From: Oscillospiraceae bacterium
GTDB taxonomy: Bacteria; Bacillota; Clostridia; Oscillospirales; CAG-272
Direction of reading: 5' to 3'
Assembly (NCBI GenBank): GCA_015065385.1
Contig: SVQK01000040.1
Location: 1 to 64,000, forward strand
Length of the DNA stretch: 64,000 nucleotides
The translations under genes were made by a program, and so were the position numbers. Below the pieces are notes generated by a model that saw only the letters and a list, made by a program, of their open reading frames with translations, was not told the origin of the DNA and made no database searches. Positions 53,000-62,163 of the stretch are shown here, in pieces (positions within the stretch are counted from its first letter, which is position 1; each line of letters starts with the position of its first letter).

Positions 53000-54493
53000 A
53001 TAAAACCGCACAGCAAACGACTGCTCTGTCTCTTTCTGGCCGCGCTGATATCCCTCTGTGCCGTATCCTGCTCCCAGACGCCGCAGCAGGAGGAAAAACC
53101 GGAAACAGAAGCATCAAAGACCGCAGATACTCCTTCCTCTCCCGAACCGGAGGCCGCGCAGGAGGAGGAAGAGCTCAAAGCCAATCTGCCGGACAAGACC
53201 TTCGGCGGCGAGGAGGTCATGTTCCTCGTGCCGCTGCACCTGACTTACGATGAATACACCAGCCATGAAATCTACGCCGAGGAACTCGACGGAACCCTGA
53301 TCAACGACACGGTCTTCACCCGGAATCAGAAGGTCGAAGGCCTGCTCGACATCCGGATCGCGGAGACGAAGATGACGGAGTGCGACTCCGTGGCCCGCAA
53401 CTCCGTCAAAGCGGACGAAGGCGTTTACAATGTGGTCATGCCCTATATGAACCCCACGATCGGACTGGCGACGGAAGGACTCCTGCTCGATCTGAAAACC
53501 GTTCCGTGGCTGGATCTGGAACAGCATTGGTGGGATCAGCGGGCAAACGAAAATCTGATCATCGCCGACAAACTGTTCCTCACGACGGGCGATATCGCCA
53601 TTCTCGACAACGATTGCACGATGGTCATGTTCTTCAATAAGGCGATGATCAAGGATCACAATCTCGAAAACCCATATGAGCTTGTGCGCGAAAATCGCTG
53701 GACGCTGGATAAGGTCAGAGAACTTGCCGTCTCCGTAACCAATGATTCGGATGGCGACGGGAAGATGACGCTGAATGACGTCTGGGGCCTTTCCGTCGCG
53801 TTCAACGCCCCGATTTCCATGTACTTCGGCGCGGGCGAGCGGATCGTGGACCGGAATGAGGAAGGAGTTCTCGACTTCTGTCTCGGCACGCCCCGGGCTG
53901 TGGATGTGTTCGACAAGCTCATGAGCGTCTGCCTCGACGACATGGTGCTTTCCCAGCATACCGGCGGAAACACAAGCTACGGTACCATCATGCCGATGTT
54001 CAACGCAAGTCAGGTCATGATCGTGACGTGGGCGCTCGTGAACATCGACGGCATCCGGGAAGCGGAATTCGAGTTCGGCATCCTTCCCTATCCCCTCTAT
54101 GACGAAACACAGGCGGAATACAACAATCTCATCAGCACAGGGCTGGTCAGCTCCGTCAGCGTTCCCATCACCTGTCCGAACACCGAAGTGACCGGCGCCG
54201 CGCTGGAAGCTATGGCATGGCTTTCCACGGAGACGCTGACCACGGCCTACTACGACACCGCCCTGAAAACCCGCTATGTCCGGGACGAGGAATCCGGCGA
54301 GATGCTGGATCTCATTTTCGCAACCCGGGTGTACGACCTCGGATACATCTCCGGATGGGGCGGCGTCGGGGACCTTGTCGGAAATCTGTTCAACGCGAAA
54401 TCTACCAATTACGCGTCCATGTGGGCGAAATTCGAGAAGAAAGCCCGGAAAGATCTTGAAAAAGCCCTCGAAGTATTTGACGCGCTGGGATAA
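53000..54493 (+). CDS. solute-binding-type lipoprotein, paralog 4, with ATA at the start position
   Basis: The mature part is a clear sister of the lipoprotein at 9489-10991 (NLPDKTFGGEEVMF, TSHEIYAEELDGTLINDTVF, WWDQRANENLIIADKLF, calcium loop DSDGDGKMTLND, TRYVRDEESGEMLDLI, YDLGYISGWG). In frame upstream of the first ATG (53219) a full lipoprotein signal is encoded (KRLLCLFLAALISLCAVSCS). It begins at ATA (53000), eight bases after AAGGAGG (52985-52991), exactly where an ATG is expected. No ATG, GTG or TTG exists in frame between 52937 and 53219. So either ATA or a downstream CTG is used at low rate, or an ATG-to-ATA mutation has silenced export. Length with ATA is 497 residues, like the sister. 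Confidence 0.82.
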   Translation: MKPHSKRLLCLFLAALISLCAVSCSQTPQQEEKPETEASKTADTPSSPEPEAAQEEEELKANLPDKTFGGEEVMFLVPLHLTYDEYTSHEIYAEELDGTLINDTVFTRNQKVEGLLDIRIAETKMTECDSVARNSVKADEGVYNVVMPYMNPTIGLATEGLLLDLKTVPWLDLEQHWWDQRANENLIIADKLFLTTGDIAILDNDCTMVMFFNKAMIKDHNLENPYELVRENRWTLDKVRELAVSVTNDSDGDGKMTLNDVWGLSVAFNAPISMYFGAGERIVDRNEEGVLDFCLGTPRAVDVFDKLMSVCLDDMVLSQHTGGNTSYGTIMPMFNASQVMIVTWALVNIDGIREAEFEFGILPYPLYDETQAEYNNLISTGLVSSVSVPITCPNTEVTGAALEAMAWLSTETLTTAYYDTALKTRYVRDEESGEMLDLIFATRVYDLGYISGWGGVGDLVGNLFNAKSTNYASMWAKFEKKARKDLEKALEVFDALG

Positions 54494-54529
54494 GGGCTGA
54501 CCTCCTCACCCGGCGTCTCCGTGACGCAG

Positions 54530-54580
54530 AAAACCGCCCCTTTCATCCGATCCCCACGGATCCGACGGAAGAGGCGGTTT
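54530..54580. terminator. terminator between converging lipoprotein genes
   Basis: Arms AAAACCGCC (54530-54538) and GGCGGTTT (54573-54580) with an inner ATCCG/CGGAT stem form a long hairpin placed between the converging genes ending at 54493 and 54643. Confidence 0.68.
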
Positions 54581-54642
54581 CATGTTTTCAAAAGGCGCGG
54601 TTGTCCGGCGGTCTACGGGATCCTGTCCGCCGAAAACGCCCC

Positions 54643-56157
54643 TTACGGCTGGTTGTTCTTCTCGTAGGACGAAATCAGTTTTTCGAGGGATTTCTTTGCG
54701 ACCTTCTCCATCCTTGCGACGGCGGAGGCGTAGTCCGTGCTGTTCGCGTCCACCATGCCGCGCATGATCTGGCCCGCGCCGGAGAGCGGATTGCTGTACG
54801 CATAAATAAAATTGGTTGTGGTCGAGTCGTGGATGATGTCGATGATCTGCGAAGCGATGTCGTCCCGGGAATACTTGAGCTTGAGGGCGGTTTCGTACCA
54901 CGCGGGGATCACGGTCCTCCTCGTTTCATAGGACAGCACCTCCAGCACCGCGCCCATCTTGTCGAGATTTTTCGACACGGAGGGGATCGATCCGATCAGC
55001 GCGTTGTCCGCCACAAGGGTGTGATACGCCTGCTGGTTCTCGTCGAGCTTCGGATAGGGCAGAAAGCCGTAGTCCGCCTCCATATCCCGATACCACTGTG
55101 CCGTTCCGAGCGACTGCAGGCCGAGGAAGAGAGAACGCCCCTCCTTGAACACCGCGCCGGAATAATCGGATTCCAGTCGGAACAGGCTTCCGGGCTGATG
55201 GAAGAAGGAAACGACCTTCTCCGCCAGCGTCACCGCCTGTTCGTTCATCAGATTCAGTTGGATATAGCCGTTCTCGTCGTGGGTGGAATAGGGCACGTCT
55301 CCGAGGTAAGCGAACGGGTCAACGGACGCCCAGCACAGGTAGGTGATGTAGCCGAGGCGGTCGTCCCTGTCCGTCACGCCGTTGTTGTTGAGATCGGCAT
55401 ACGCGGCCTCGGCGGTATTCGCAAACCGGTCGATGGTCCATGAGCCGTCCAGCACCCAGTCGTACATCTCATTGGTGTTGCCGCCGAAGAGATCGCCATA
55501 CAGGTCCTTATTGAAAAAGAGCGTATGCGCGTGACGGAGGGTTTCGATGATGTAATCCCCCACGAGGAAATACCGCGCGTCCTCACCGACCCGCATTTCG
55601 TCCATGTAGGTGTCGTTCCACCACGGCATGGAATAGTCCACATAGTCGAGATTGTTGATGTTCCAGAGTCCGCCCGAGGTCACGACGACCACATGCCCGT
55701 ATTCGTTTCCGAGGAACATGTCGTAGGTGTCGTCCCCCGCGGAGATGATGCGTCTGATCAAAGACCCGATGTTCCCGACCTCGCCCTGTGACTCGCCGTA
55801 ATAGTTGAGCGTGATGTTGAGCCGTTCCTCGGCGTCCATGTTCCGCTTGATGACGGCGTCGTTCTCCACGTCCCCGGTCAGCTCTCCCTGTCCGGCGTAG
55901 AGCTTTTCGTTCTGTCCGGCTCCGTTCGAGACGAAGATCGTGATGGTCGTGCCGTCGTAATCCAAATCGTCCGGGACCTTGTCCTTCAGTTCGGTCTCCT
56001 CCGGTTCCGCCGGAAGTTCGTCCGGAATGACCTCCGAAGTAACCCCTGCCGGAGCGGTTTCGCTCTGTCCGTCCTCCGCCGTTTGATTTGCCGCGCAGGA
56101 CAGGCAGGACGCGGCGATAGCACACGCGAGAAGGAATGCGGGGATTTGTTTTTTCAT
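54643..56157 (-). CDS. solute-binding-type lipoprotein, paralog 5
   Basis: A 504-residue lipoprotein (signal MKKQIPAFLLACAIAASCLS; the lipid cysteine is C18 or C21). The domain starts at PDDLDYDGTTITIFVSNGAG and carries DAEERLNITLNYYGESQG, SMPWWNDTYMDEMRVG, a variant calcium loop (DLNNNGVTDRDD), and the C-terminal block YETALKLKYSRDDIASQIID. It lies 34 bases after the stop of the GH42-like gene and shares its transcript from the promoter at 58573. Pairing with a cytoplasmic glycosidase is the pattern seen several times in this window. Confidence 0.87.
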   Translation of the reverse strand: MKKQIPAFLLACAIAASCLSCAANQTAEDGQSETAPAGVTSEVIPDELPAEPEETELKDKVPDDLDYDGTTITIFVSNGAGQNEKLYAGQGELTGDVENDAVIKRNMDAEERLNITLNYYGESQGEVGNIGSLIRRIISAGDDTYDMFLGNEYGHVVVVTSGGLWNINNLDYVDYSMPWWNDTYMDEMRVGEDARYFLVGDYIIETLRHAHTLFFNKDLYGDLFGGNTNEMYDWVLDGSWTIDRFANTAEAAYADLNNNGVTDRDDRLGYITYLCWASVDPFAYLGDVPYSTHDENGYIQLNLMNEQAVTLAEKVVSFFHQPGSLFRLESDYSGAVFKEGRSLFLGLQSLGTAQWYRDMEADYGFLPYPKLDENQQAYHTLVADNALIGSIPSVSKNLDKMGAVLEVLSYETRRTVIPAWYETALKLKYSRDDIASQIIDIIHDSTTTNFIYAYSNPLSGAGQIMRGMVDANSTDYASAVARMEKVAKKSLEKLISSYEKNNQP

Positions 56158-56191
56158 ACTTTTATCCTCTTTTTCGAAGTAGTCTCTTTTT

Positions 56192-58477
56192 TCAGATCGC
56201 GCCTTCGAGGCTGAACATGAGCGTTTCGCCGCGGATCATCTTGACTGTGATCTCTTTTACGCCCTCTCCGTAGGATTTCTTCTCGTAGACCTCCCACGGA
56301 TCCGAGGGCTTTTTGAAGCGGATGGTCTTCCGTCCGGTCGTCCTTGCGTGGATCGTCAGGAAGCGTTCGTTGGCAAAGACGAAATCGCCCTCGTCCTCGA
56401 ACACATGGCAGCCCGCCATCCGCCCGATCGCCCGGTAAATGTCCGCGGAGAGCCATTTCGCCGCGCTGAACACCGTCGTGTACCCGTTCTCCCGCTTGAC
56501 GCTGAGGGCGGGCAGTTTTTCGGCGCAGAGGGCGGCGGCGGTCTCTGCCTCTTCATCTTCGCAGACAAACAGCGGCCAGGCAACGGTGATCTGATTATCG
56601 ACGTACAGCCCGCAGCCGTCCTTGATCTGGCGGTCCGCCTGCCCGTAGACGAGCCCGGGATCGCAGTCAGCCCCGAGAGGCCCGTCCGGATCGATCTTGA
56701 ACTTCGTGTAGGACGGCTCGTCGATCTCGCGGATCTTCATCCCCGTCAGATCTGAAATGTGTTCGGCTGAAAGCCTCTTCTCCGCGTCCGGATCGATGAA
56801 GCCCTGCCCGTAGATGAAGAGCGCGGTCTTCCCCGCCCGGCGGATTTTCCTCTTTATGGCTTCCCGCTCCTCCCCGGTGAGGCTGAAACAGTTGACGAAC
56901 ACATAGAGCTTGTACTCCGGCAAGTCGTCCCGGGCGATGTCGTCATGATAGTAGAAATCCGCCGGGATCCCCATGCGCGGGATCTCGAGGCAGCGGTTGG
57001 ACTCGATCATCTGGAACAGGGTCCCGCCCGACACGCAGTGCACGGATTCCTCGTCGTAGAAGAACGCCGCTTCGTTATGCTTCGTCCGGTCCCCGGCGTA
57101 CCAGACCCGGGCGATCTCCTGCTGACGCATGATCAGCCTGTACATCGCCTCGTCCTTGTACCGCCCTCCCGCGTACTGGTCGAACCACCAGCCGAAGATG
57201 TCCTCGCAGATATCCCGTCCGAAGTCCCGCTTCATGACGGCGACGCTGTCTTCGACGGAGTACATCTCCATATAATCCCGCGCTCCGCCGCCTTCCCTGT
57301 AGGTCCGGGTGTCGTCCTCCGAGAAGAACATGCGGCCCCGGAGCCGGAAGGAATCCTGCATCACCCGCTGAGCGGAGTATCCGCCCGGCTGCCGCTCCAT
57401 ATAAACGTTCGGACAGGCGGTCATGTCCACAAAACCGCTGTCCAGCATCTTTCTCGCTCCGGTGCACATGCACATGTTGAAGTAGTCGAGACAGCCGAAA
57501 TAGCCGTAGAACGCGCCGACCAGAAGGTCAGGATCGTACGCCTTGATGTCGCGGGCGAAGTGAATGATGGAATCCGCCGCACCCATGTGGAACGCGCGGA
57601 AGAAGTCTGCCGTGCACTGGTATTTATCCGTGTTTAGGAACGAGCCCACATGGTTGTCCGACGTCACTGTCCTCCACGCGCCGGAGCTCGGGTAATGGGT
57701 GACAATGCCGTCCGCGTCGATGAAGGCCCGCTCACTCATATCGGGGATATGGGGATCGTCGATATCCGCATCCGGGTCCCGCCACGCCTTCCGCAGTTCC
57801 TCTTCGCTCCCGTACCTGGCATAGAGATACCGGGAGAACGCCTGTCGGAATGCCGGGCTGAAATCGGCGTACAGATCGCGGTCCGCCGTGTCCGTGACGC
57901 CGAGCCAGCTGTACCCGAGGGGCGCGCCTTTGCGGATCGTCAGCGGCGTCGAGGGATACCACTCAGAGGTGTTCCCGCCTGCCAGAAACACGCCGATGAA
58001 ATGATCCGCGAGAGAAGTCTTTTTCACGTCCTCCAGAAAGCCGAGGATATGCTTCGACGCCTCCTCGCACCACGCATCGGAATACAGCGCGTACATGCCG
58101 GGATAATGGCCGGTATAGCTCTCGGTCCCGACCCGCGCGGGGATCACGGTGCCGTCCTGATACCGCATCATCTCGTCCGGATGATCCCGGATCCATTCCA
58201 CGGAGGGATGCACGCCCAGCCGCAGAAAGATCTTCGCCTCCGGGACCTCCTCGCAGAGCACCCGCGCATCCTCCATGAGCTGATCGAAGGCCCCCTCATA
58301 GAGCCAGTCCGGGTCGCAGATCAGGAAGAAGATCTCGATCCCCGCCCTGCCGAGCTTCCGAAGATACTCACGGTCCCGTGTGTGGGCATGGGCGGTGAAC
58401 GCCATCGGGGGAAGGATCCGCCCGTCCACCTCCACAGCCGGTGAGCCGTGCCAGTTGACCATTTTTGACTTTGCCAT
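56192..58477 (-). CDS. GH42-like intracellular glycoside hydrolase
   Basis: A 761-residue protein without signal peptide; the start follows GGGAGG. The N-terminal TIM-barrel region resembles GH42/GH-A beta-galactosidase-like enzymes: PPMAFTAHAHTRDREYLRKL at the first strands, HFIGVFLAGGNTSEWY (E as candidate acid) and GRMFFSEDDTRTYREGGG (E in FFSED as candidate nucleophile). Residues about 520-640 form a GATase-like middle domain (EYKLYVFVNCFSLTGEEREA). The last 120 residues form a beta domain. Substrate is uncertain. It is first gene of an operon with a solute-binding lipoprotein. Its promoter shares a 16-base core with that of the glycosidase at 14976. Confidence 0.8.
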   Translation of the reverse strand: MAKSKMVNWHGSPAVEVDGRILPPMAFTAHAHTRDREYLRKLGRAGIEIFFLICDPDWLYEGAFDQLMEDARVLCEEVPEAKIFLRLGVHPSVEWIRDHPDEMMRYQDGTVIPARVGTESYTGHYPGMYALYSDAWCEEASKHILGFLEDVKKTSLADHFIGVFLAGGNTSEWYPSTPLTIRKGAPLGYSWLGVTDTADRDLYADFSPAFRQAFSRYLYARYGSEEELRKAWRDPDADIDDPHIPDMSERAFIDADGIVTHYPSSGAWRTVTSDNHVGSFLNTDKYQCTADFFRAFHMGAADSIIHFARDIKAYDPDLLVGAFYGYFGCLDYFNMCMCTGARKMLDSGFVDMTACPNVYMERQPGGYSAQRVMQDSFRLRGRMFFSEDDTRTYREGGGARDYMEMYSVEDSVAVMKRDFGRDICEDIFGWWFDQYAGGRYKDEAMYRLIMRQQEIARVWYAGDRTKHNEAAFFYDEESVHCVSGGTLFQMIESNRCLEIPRMGIPADFYYHDDIARDDLPEYKLYVFVNCFSLTGEEREAIKRKIRRAGKTALFIYGQGFIDPDAEKRLSAEHISDLTGMKIREIDEPSYTKFKIDPDGPLGADCDPGLVYGQADRQIKDGCGLYVDNQITVAWPLFVCEDEEAETAAALCAEKLPALSVKRENGYTTVFSAAKWLSADIYRAIGRMAGCHVFEDEGDFVFANERFLTIHARTTGRKTIRFKKPSDPWEVYEKKSYGEGVKEITVKMIRGETLMFSLEGAI

Positions 58478-58572
58478 GTGCCGCCTCCCTGATTGAGAAG
58501 GGAGGAGCGGGAGTCCGGCAGACCGGAACTTCCGTATTCCTCCGCTCTGTGCCGAATTCTTTATATAGCTTA

Positions 58573-58601
58573 ATTATAGCAAACGCTCCGTTCGAACGCA
58601 A
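58573..58601 (-). promoter_or_regulatory. promoter with palindrome for the GH42-like operon
   Basis: Minus strand TTGCGT (58596-58601), 17-base spacer, TATAAT (58573-58578), 95 bases before the start. The perfect palindrome CGTTCGAACG (58589-58598) overlaps the -35 and spacer and is a candidate operator. Confidence 0.8.
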
Positions 58602-58620
58602 GACCTCTCCGCAAAAAAGG

Positions 58621-58669
58621 AAAAAACAGCGTATGACCGAGCCCCGGACGGAGCCGATTTCATACGCTG
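58621..58669 (-). terminator. intrinsic terminator after the metallo-hydrolase gene
   Basis: Perfect 10-base arms CAGCGTATGA (58627-58636) and TCATACGCTG (58660-58669), followed on the minus strand by six U (A-run 58621-58626). Confidence 0.87.
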
Positions 58670-58729
58670 CCTGTTTCGACAGGAGTCGGAAGGTTCTCGG
58701 GATTCCAAGGCGTCCTTCACGCCTCCCGA

Positions 58730-60508
58730 TCATTCGCCGAGCAGGTTCGGGTAGGCCGGATACTTGGTCCTCCACGTCGGCGTGCGGTCGAAAGTTCCTT
58801 CCAGAGGGGCGTAGGGCAGCCGGATCGTCCATGTTCCGACGCCCGTGACGATGATGTGCTTCACGTTCGGGCTGTCGATCAGCCATTTGTTCTGCTCGCT
58901 GTTCCTCATGGACTCGAAGCCGCCCGCCCAGACCGGCCAGAGAACATAGGTGGGATCGACGCGGGAGTAAAACGGAACGGTACCGTTGATCCCGTGATGG
59001 GCCATCTGGAGAATGTCGCATTTCAGCGCGTCCCCGAACTCCTCGAGCACGAGATCCGTGGCGTTGAACGCGAAGTCCCCGGTCCAGAGCGTCGTCTGAC
59101 CGCCGAGGGTCATTTTGTAGAGGATCGAGCATTCGTTCATCCCGCCGTTCAGGATGCTCTTCGGGTAGAGGTCGTCGAGCGTATAGAGGACTTCAAACGA
59201 CGCGTTGCGCACCTGAAACCTGTTTCCGGTGTGGACCTTCAGCACGGGAACGTCCGGATAGAATTCTTCAAGGTTCTTTTTGAACTGTGTGTAACGGTAG
59301 TTGGTGTCGTCCAGCATATAGGGGGAGTCCGACTTTTCCACTTCCTCTTCCTTCGGGAAGTTGAACACCAGCCGCTCCAGCACGATCTGATCGTGGAAAT
59401 CGAGGGAGAAGCAGTTGAACACGCCGATGTGATCGCCGTGGAGGTGGGAGAACAGCCATGCCGCGATGACCGGCTTCTCCTGTCCCTCGGGCATCTGGGA
59501 GCGCAGGATGTTCATCAGCTTGTTCGAGTCCACATGATCCGGATCCCCCATGCCGCCGTCGATGATGCAGAAGGATCCGTCGGCCAGCCGGATGATGAAG
59601 CCCATTCCCTCCGCGGCGACTACGGTCTCGCCCTTCATTCCGGTGAGGAGGGTCTCGTATTTTTCCTCGTACGGATCGGTGAGCGGACAGAGGTCGCCGC
59701 GTTTTTCGTACACGACGCGGGTGAGTTCCATCCCCGGCACATGGGAGATATTGACGGTAGTCTCGTCGTTCACATAGGTAGCGTAGAGATTGCCGTCGAT
59801 CGTGTTGTCGTCGTACAGGGTAAATCCGGCGTCTTCGAGCATCGTCCGGTAGGCGGCGAATTCCTCGGCGTTGGTCTTCTCGACCCGGACGACGACGGTG
59901 CTGCCCGAGCTTTCATAAGTGCCTTTCAGGGTTCCGAACGGGAAGTCCGGCACTTCTCCCGCCGCAAGGGCCGCCGTTCCGGACAGGGGCAGATGGTTGA
60001 GTGTCACGCTGTTTTCCTCCATAGTCAAGACTTGATCGGTGAAAAACGCCTCCGCCGCGGCGCGCAGGGCAGCCGGACTCTTGGCGAGGATCACGACCTT
60101 GTTCCCCTCCTCCTCGATTTTCCAGTCCCGGTATCCGAGGGAAGAGACCGTTTCCGGATCCGTGCGATTGGTCACGCCGAGCAGGATCTCTTTTGTTTCC
60201 ATATCGGGCGCGGTTCCCGGTTTTTCCCAGTCCGTGCCGAACGCGAGGGAAATGCCCGTCTTCTCCTCAAAGGTGCGCCGGAATTCGACGGCAATGTCCA
60301 CCGACTGGTTGTCGGCATTCTCCGCGCGGATGAGGCTGAAATAAGCCTTGCCGTTTTCCGCGAGTATGACCGGCTGAGCGTCCGGCTCCGGCGTCTCGGC
60401 GCTCACCGGGATTTCCTCGCCGAACGGTTCCTGCTCAGCGGGGGACGCGCCTTTGCAGCCCGCGAGCAGAAGACAGGCGGCGAGAAGCATGATGCAGGTT
60501 TTCCTCAT
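58730..60508 (-). CDS. lipoprotein with metallo-beta-lactamase-fold domain
   Basis: A 592-residue lipoprotein (MRKTCIMLLAACLLLAGCKG, C18). Residues about 40-175 resemble the small N-terminal domain found on GH20/GH67-type enzymes and related clostridial secreted proteins (KEILLGVTNRTDPETVSSLG, NKVVILAKSPAALRAAAEAF). Residues about 290-560 are a ComEC-like metallo-beta-lactamase fold with the metal motif HLHGDH (H355, H357, D359, H360), LWTGDF and MAHHGINGT. Substrates of such secreted hydrolases vary (nucleic acids, phosphoesters), so the reaction is unknown. The gene is 9 bases downstream of a solute-binding lipoprotein gene and cotranscribed with it. Confidence 0.84.
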   Translation of the reverse strand: MRKTCIMLLAACLLLAGCKGASPAEQEPFGEEIPVSAETPEPDAQPVILAENGKAYFSLIRAENADNQSVDIAVEFRRTFEEKTGISLAFGTDWEKPGTAPDMETKEILLGVTNRTDPETVSSLGYRDWKIEEEGNKVVILAKSPAALRAAAEAFFTDQVLTMEENSVTLNHLPLSGTAALAAGEVPDFPFGTLKGTYESSGSTVVVRVEKTNAEEFAAYRTMLEDAGFTLYDDNTIDGNLYATYVNDETTVNISHVPGMELTRVVYEKRGDLCPLTDPYEEKYETLLTGMKGETVVAAEGMGFIIRLADGSFCIIDGGMGDPDHVDSNKLMNILRSQMPEGQEKPVIAAWLFSHLHGDHIGVFNCFSLDFHDQIVLERLVFNFPKEEEVEKSDSPYMLDDTNYRYTQFKKNLEEFYPDVPVLKVHTGNRFQVRNASFEVLYTLDDLYPKSILNGGMNECSILYKMTLGGQTTLWTGDFAFNATDLVLEEFGDALKCDILQMAHHGINGTVPFYSRVDPTYVLWPVWAGGFESMRNSEQNKWLIDSPNVKHIIVTGVGTWTIRLPYAPLEGTFDRTPTWRTKYPAYPNLLGE

Positions 60509-60517
60509 GGCGCCGCG

Positions 60518-62035
60518 TCAGTCTCCGAAGTCAAGGTTCTTCGCCATTTTCTCCATGCCCTTCTTCCACACGCGCTCAAAGCCCTTGAGCTTGGAGGAAT
60601 AGTTGCTGTTGTTGTTCCAGATGAAGTCGCCGATCACGCCGTTCGAGAATCCACCGAACAGATCGTTCGAGAAGATCTTGCCGAGGTCGAAGATAGCGTT
60701 GTTTCGGATCATGTCGAAGATCGTCGTCTGCCGCGCGCTGTCGTCGTAGTTGTATTTCGCCTTGTATGCCTGTTCGAACACGACCGGAGTCACCTGACGG
60801 TACCCTTCGGACGCGAGGCATTCGAACACCGCCGACGCCCGCTCGGTTGACTGGATCACAAGCGGGATGGCAAAAAGGGTCACGGCGTTGGTCACGGACG
60901 CGTGATAGTCCTGCTCCTCCTCCGATACCTTCGGCTGAGGAATGAATCCGTAGGTGATTTCCGATTCTCTCAGCCCGCCTTCGGAGACATGGCCGAGCGG
61001 ATAGATATAGAAAACGCTCCGCCCTTCGTCAAAGATTGCCGGGACGTCCGTCTGGGGATTCTTATACGCGGCGTCCTCGGAGAACAGGGACAGGTACTTC
61101 TCCAAAATGGTCAGCGTCCGTTCGCTGTACACGTCGTCCGCGATCACGGGATTTTCTTCCTCGTCATGCACGATGAAATGCGAGCCGGTTCCGTAGTACA
61201 GCGTCTGGATTTGGTCGCTCGCCACCATCACGCCGTACTGGTCGTTGGCGTTCCGACTCCCGTCGCCGTCGAGATCCTTGTAGGTCCCCATGATCATCTC
61301 GTGCATCTTGTCGATGGTCCACGTTCCCTCGAGCACGAGATCGTACGGATCCTCCAGCTGGAAATCCGTGATCAGTCCCTGATTGAAGAACACGCCGGAC
61401 ATGCGGGCAAGCGCGTTGTAGGAGAGATCGCCCGCCGTGAAATAGGTGTAGCCCTTGTGAAGCGTTCCGGCATCCGTAGCCGACGCGTAGTACCAGGTCT
61501 TTGAGAGATCGATGTGTTCCGCGTCGTGAAGATTCATCAGAAGGCCGTCGATCGCGCAGGACGCCACTCTCATGCCGTAGTTGGCGATAATGTCATAGGT
61601 TCCGTCACCGGACGTGTTCTGCTTCTGGACGGCGGTCTTCATGACGCTCCCGTAAGCGGCGTCCGAACGGGGGTATTCGTCCCATACGAGGGCGACGTTG
61701 AGTCTGTCCTCTACCTTCAGATTCCGGTTGTACACGGCGGAGACGATGATCTCACCGTTGTCCTCCTCCACGAAGAACTCGCCGGGATCCCACGATTCCC
61801 AGCAGAAGATCCGGCAGGTCTCCCCCTGAAAATCCAGATCGGGGAGCTCGTCCGGAACGAACTGGGTTTCCGTCTCTTCTTCTTCGACGGGGGCGATGAC
61901 TTCGATGTCGGACGCCGTCTTGTCAGCGCCGACCGTTGTTTCTTCGGCGCTGTTCTTGCTTTCCGAACATCCGCTCACGGAGGCGAGCAGAAGGCTGAGG
62001 GACAGAATGGCGGAAATGATCTTTGCGGATTTCAT
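60518..62035 (-). CDS. solute-binding-type lipoprotein, paralog 6
   Basis: A 505-residue lipoprotein (MKSAKIISAILSLSLLLASV, lipobox VSGC23; GAGGAGGAG upstream). The domain begins at PDLDFQGETCRIFCWESWDP. Family motifs: VYNRNLKVEDRLNVALVWDE, calcium loop DLDGDGSRNAND, QYGVMVASDQIQ, and a C-terminal stretch KAKYNYDDSARQTTIFDMI. It is the first of a two-gene operon with the metallo-beta-lactamase-fold lipoprotein. It is among the more diverged members (no WWDQ motif). Confidence 0.86.
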   Translation of the reverse strand: MKSAKIISAILSLSLLLASVSGCSESKNSAEETTVGADKTASDIEVIAPVEEEETETQFVPDELPDLDFQGETCRIFCWESWDPGEFFVEEDNGEIIVSAVYNRNLKVEDRLNVALVWDEYPRSDAAYGSVMKTAVQKQNTSGDGTYDIIANYGMRVASCAIDGLLMNLHDAEHIDLSKTWYYASATDAGTLHKGYTYFTAGDLSYNALARMSGVFFNQGLITDFQLEDPYDLVLEGTWTIDKMHEMIMGTYKDLDGDGSRNANDQYGVMVASDQIQTLYYGTGSHFIVHDEEENPVIADDVYSERTLTILEKYLSLFSEDAAYKNPQTDVPAIFDEGRSVFYIYPLGHVSEGGLRESEITYGFIPQPKVSEEEQDYHASVTNAVTLFAIPLVIQSTERASAVFECLASEGYRQVTPVVFEQAYKAKYNYDDSARQTTIFDMIRNNAIFDLGKIFSNDLFGGFSNGVIGDFIWNNNSNYSSKLKGFERVWKKGMEKMAKNLDFGD

Positions 62036-62163
62036 ATTCTCCTCCTCACAGATAGTCGTAGCTGCGGCAGACGGAAGAGCCCGCCCAAACCCGCGCGCAG
62101 CCGGACTTGAACGGGCTTCTCCTGTCAGAAATCAACGATAGGTTTATTCCGGCTTTCGTTCAC

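Noticed and set aside
58856..60850. 664-codon plus-strand open frame
   Set aside because: Antisense to two lipoprotein genes that have lipoboxes and conserved domains; no start signals.
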